Assembly (NCBI GenBank): GCA_903922535.1
Contig: CAIXUF010000321.1
Coordinates: 1 to 17,867, forward strand
Source: Candidatus Hydrogenedentota bacterium
GTDB taxonomy: Bacteria; Hydrogenedentota; Hydrogenedentia; Hydrogenedentiales; CAITNO01
DNA length: 17,867 nucleotides
Direction: 5' to 3'
The notes under the pieces were generated by a model. It did no database searches, had not been told where the DNA came from, and saw nothing but the letters and a program-made list of their open reading frames with translations. The position numbers and the translations under genes were made by a program. Shown here one piece after another: positions 15,350-17,867 of this stretch. Position 1 is the stretch's first letter. Each line of letters starts with the position of its first letter.

Positions 15350-17308
15350 TCAGTTGATTTGGGTTGTGGCTGAGAGCGTGTCGAGCGGTATTGCCGCATC
15401 GTCTGCGACAAGCGCAATGGCGTGCGGACCGTCGGGGATGTCCATGCTGGTCCACACCACGCGGGAGGGTTGCGGGGTGTCGGTGTGAAAGTCGATGGGG
15501 GGACACTTTGCGCCGTCGACGAGCACGGTCCCTTTTCCATAATCGGGTCCTGTGGGTGCCCAGAGTTCGAACTTGGCCCCCTCCACGTTCCATTTTGCCC
15601 TTGCGCCCGGTTTCAAGGAGAGGGCACCGACGCCATAGCGGAAACAAGCTGCTTCGGTCTTCTTCCAAGTCTCATGGGCTGAACCCGCACCGAGTATGGC
15701 TTCGGAATACAGATAGCTGACAACGCCGGGGGCGGTTTCTCCGGCGACGGCAAAGTTGAGCACTTGGAGACGGCTGTGCGGTGAGGCAAGCAGGCCCATG
15801 ACGCCGGGAACAGGGTCAAGGTGACCCTGCCAGATGGATGCGTTGTTGATGGCGAGTGCGCCGGTGCCGTCGGGGGAAAGGTTCCAGGACAGCTCTTCGG
15901 CAGGGGAGGCAAGATTTCCAGATGCGATTACCTCAGAGGACAGGGTGTCTTTGGTTTTCGTGATGCGCCATGCGTCGGCTGTCAGGGTGAGGGCGTGGTG
16001 GCGTGTCAAGATCAGCGGATGCAGCGTGGCGTCGGCTGCGGGCTTGTCAGGACCGAGGGGTGCGTTGTATCCCCAGAGCAGCGCAACTTCGCCGGTGTAG
16101 CGGATTTTGGCCTTGAGTTCAAAGGCGGAGCAGGTTCGTTTCAACAGTGTGATGGCGGGGCCCTGATGTCCGCTGAGTACGAAGCCCTGGTCGCGGTGGG
16201 GCTGATCCCATGGGCGCCGTGCAAGGTTGATGGTACCCATACCCTGCGGGTCGCGGGAGGGGAACATGACATTGAAGCTGCCAGTCTTGTCCACGAAGCC
16301 GGAGAAGGTCGGGCCCCAGATGCCATAGTGTTCGTTGGGCACGGGCTCGGCGTGCCAGACAGAACCGCATTGGCACAGTTCCCAGGCGTCAGCATGATCG
16401 GCTTTTTCAGTGGGGGCGCGGAAGACGCACTGGAAGTCCCGGTTCTGCGCCACGGACGTGGCGGGCGCATACACATAGCCGGCGTGCTGAAACGCGGGGA
16501 AGAACTCCATAAGAGGGGGATGGAAGTAGTCGCCCTCGACCGTCCGGAGGGGGAAGGGGTCGGAGTAGGGGCCTTCGGGCTTTTCCGCGGTGGTTCCAAA
16601 GAGCGCCCAGCCGAAATTGGGGCCTGAGTCCATCATGAAGAGGACCATCCAGTCGTGGTCTCGTTTGACGATGCTGGCGGCGTAGCCGCGGCGGTACTTA
16701 CCCATGCGCAGGGGGCTCTTGCCGGTGCGGTACACGGCGGGGGAAGTGCGGATGAACGGCCCTTCGGGCCGCTCAGACCAAGCGTAGCCAACCCCACTGT
16801 CCGAGGGTGCCGGCGGATTGGCCGCGGTTTCCCAGCGCGTGTCCGTGGTGGCCCAGTCGTAGATCATGTGGTAGCGTCCGTCGGCGTAGAGCACTGACAC
16901 GTCGGGCGCATGGCCCACGGGGGAGGTGTTGTCATCAAAGCGGAAGGGCTGGTCCGGGAAGGGGCAGCTCAACTGTTCCCACGTGGCGCCGTGATCTTTG
17001 GATCGGCACACGAGACAACGCATGATGAGGTCATTCGCCATGGCGTAGTTTTTCGCGTAGAGGCCGACGTAGAGGAACCAGTCGCCGCTTTTTGGGTCTT
17101 CAAAAAGAAAACCGTTCACAGGCCATTCATAAGGCGGGGAACCGTGGTAAATGGGATTGCCCGGAAGCCGGTCAAAACTGTCAAAGGAAGGATCGCCATA
17201 GACGGGATGGCTCAGCCAGTCGGTCCTGTGCGGCAACGCGGCAAAATCGGTTGCTTGTCCCAGCGTACCCAGCGTGGCCAGCATCAGCGGGAGAGCGTAC
17301 ATGATCAT
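15350..17308 (-). CDS. Secreted glycosidase-like five-bladed beta-propeller protein (GH43-like)
   Basis: The 652-aa product has a signal peptide (about 1-19) and no anchor, so it is secreted. Residues about 45-375 look like a five-bladed beta-propeller of the GH43/GH32 type: repeated strand units such as NGFLFEDPKSGDWFLYVGLY (65-84), HAPDVSVLYADGRYHMIYDW (133-152) and GIWGPTFSGFVDKTG (329-343), with acidic residues Asp71 and Asp136 at places where catalytic or substrate carboxylates often sit. A middle part (about 385-540) resembles a LamG-like beta-sandwich, and the C-terminus (about 575-640) a small beta domain. I could not confirm a catalytic acid set, so hydrolase activity is unproven. 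ATG 17308 is preferred over TTG 17344 and ATG 17302, because GAGG (17321-17318) lies 9 nt upstream. It faces the Tat-exported oxidoreductase. Confidence 0.85.
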   Translation of the reverse strand: MIMYALPLMLATLGTLGQATDFAALPHRTDWLSHPVYGDPSFDSFDRLPGNPIYHGSPPYEWPVNGFLFEDPKSGDWFLYVGLYAKNYAMANDLIMRCLVCRSKDHGATWEQLSCPFPDQPFRFDDNTSPVGHAPDVSVLYADGRYHMIYDWATTDTRWETAANPPAPSDSGVGYAWSERPEGPFIRTSPAVYRTGKSPLRMGKYRRGYAASIVKRDHDWMVLFMMDSGPNFGWALFGTTAEKPEGPYSDPFPLRTVEGDYFHPPLMEFFPAFQHAGYVYAPATSVAQNRDFQCVFRAPTEKADHADAWELCQCGSVWHAEPVPNEHYGIWGPTFSGFVDKTGSFNVMFPSRDPQGMGTINLARRPWDQPHRDQGFVLSGHQGPAITLLKRTCSAFELKAKIRYTGEVALLWGYNAPLGPDKPAADATLHPLILTRHHALTLTADAWRITKTKDTLSSEVIASGNLASPAEELSWNLSPDGTGALAINNASIWQGHLDPVPGVMGLLASPHSRLQVLNFAVAGETAPGVVSYLYSEAILGAGSAHETWKKTEAACFRYGVGALSLKPGARAKWNVEGAKFELWAPTGPDYGKGTVLVDGAKCPPIDFHTDTPQPSRVVWTSMDIPDGPHAIALVADDAAIPLDTLSATTQIN

Positions 17309-17867
17309 GGTGGTTGTCCTCGGCACTGTTTTGCAATGGAGCAATTGTAGCGCAGTATGCGGGGGGAATTGCAGTGCGCGGGTGGAGGGGAATTAGGAAC
17401 GGTGGGGGATAGAAAAACTCCTCCGTGGTTCAAGGTGGACGAACGAAGCGCGTGTGCTTTGCTTTGGCACTGGGGCGCGGGTCCCGCTCAAAGGAGTATT
17501 GGAAGTGAATCCGAATGTGGCGGAGGTGTGGGACGGGCCCGGTCGTGTGGACAATGCTTTGGAAAAGGGAAACCGTGACCAGGGACATGAAGTCAAAGCC
17601 TTGTGTGATGGTTATTCCATGTATGCCAGGTTGGGCGCGTTGATGCGGCACCGTCCATTTTGGTTCCACCATTCCGGGGCGGAGTGTCGGCCAATGCATG
17701 GGCTAAAAACGCGGCAGACAAGGGTAGAGGCATTTGCGAAATAGCCCATTTTCGCGGTAGTGCCGGTCAGAGGGCACCTGCGACGGGTTTGATAGCGGCG
17801 TTGGCCCAAGTGCTGGACGGGCTGACAGGCCGTTGAAGGCTGTCGGGGGCTTTGGAGGTGCGCCAAA
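17309..17867. other. Right-end region without a recognisable gene
   Basis: Apart from the leader of the glycosidase-like gene, these 559 nt hold only short open frames on both strands that overlap one another. None has a good ribosome-binding site or a product I recognise. AATTAGGAAC at 17391-17400 is a near copy of the dispersed repeat. A short inverted repeat, GCGAAA/TTTCGC, lies at 17736-17755. The region may contain an upstream control region or an unrecognised RNA. Confidence 0.5.
17344..17349 (-). promoter_or_regulatory. Possible -10 box of the glycosidase-like gene
   Basis: The minus strand reads TACAAT, five of six consensus positions, about 36 nt before ATG 17308. The -35 region is poor, so this is tentative. 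Confidence 0.3.

Noticed and set aside
15821..16627. Plus-strand open frame of 268 codons
   Set aside because: It is antisense to the propeller protein, which has a signal peptide and ordered strand repeats.
17454..17744. Plus-strand 96-codon open frame near the right end
   Set aside because: There is no ribosome-binding site, no recognisable motif, and competing frames overlap on the other strand.
17612..17866. Minus-strand open frame reaching the window edge
   Set aside because: The product shows no domain and the composition looks non-coding. It may be reconsidered with sequence beyond the edge.

Overview
The window is 17.9 kb of GC-rich bacterial chromosome with 13 convincing protein-coding genes. 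No rRNA, tRNA, CRISPR array, transposase or phage gene was seen. The mix suggests a Gram-negative free-living or sediment bacterium of the kind found in the PVC superphylum or Candidatus Hydrogenedentota: several Gfo/Idh/MocA oxidoreductases (one with a Tat signal), a secreted beta-propeller glycosidase-like protein, a eukaryotic-type Ser/Thr kinase with one membrane span, and many secreted or membrane-anchored proteins of no known family. That placement is inference from gene style, not a phylogenetic result.

Layout. (1) 1-2453, plus strand: a cytoplasmic Gfo/Idh/MocA dehydrogenase with a possible promoter and operator, then the housekeeping pair def (peptide deformylase) and recR (recombinational repair), 9 nt apart. 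(2) 2454-2639: two copies of a short AT-rich direct repeat and a probable bidirectional terminator. (3) 2640-9241, minus strand, read right to left: a transmembrane Ser/Thr kinase; a periplasmic protein joining a cysteine-less redoxin domain, TPR-like helices and CsgG/FlgT-like domains; a secreted protein with a C-terminal membrane anchor; and two membrane-anchored proteins that are diverged paralogs of each other. A strong extended -10 promoter lies between the kinase and the rest, so the last four form the likeliest operon, with the kinase as a linked upstream unit. (4) 9538-11975, plus strand: a secreted protein with a charged low-complexity tail, then an acyl-CoA synthetase, ending in a 15-bp perfect terminator hairpin. 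(5) 12105-13616, minus strand: a secreted protein of DUF3352-like character. (6) 13980-17308: a Tat-exported Gfo/Idh/MocA protein converging on a secreted five-bladed beta-propeller (GH43-like) protein, probably a carbohydrate-handling neighbourhood. (7) 17309-17867: no supportable gene.

The least familiar part is the minus-strand envelope cluster at 2640-9241. It combines an outward-facing kinase, a dead-thioredoxin/TPR/CsgG-type protein and three anchored proteins I cannot assign to a family. It could be an envelope signalling or assembly module, but nothing in the sequence proves a function.
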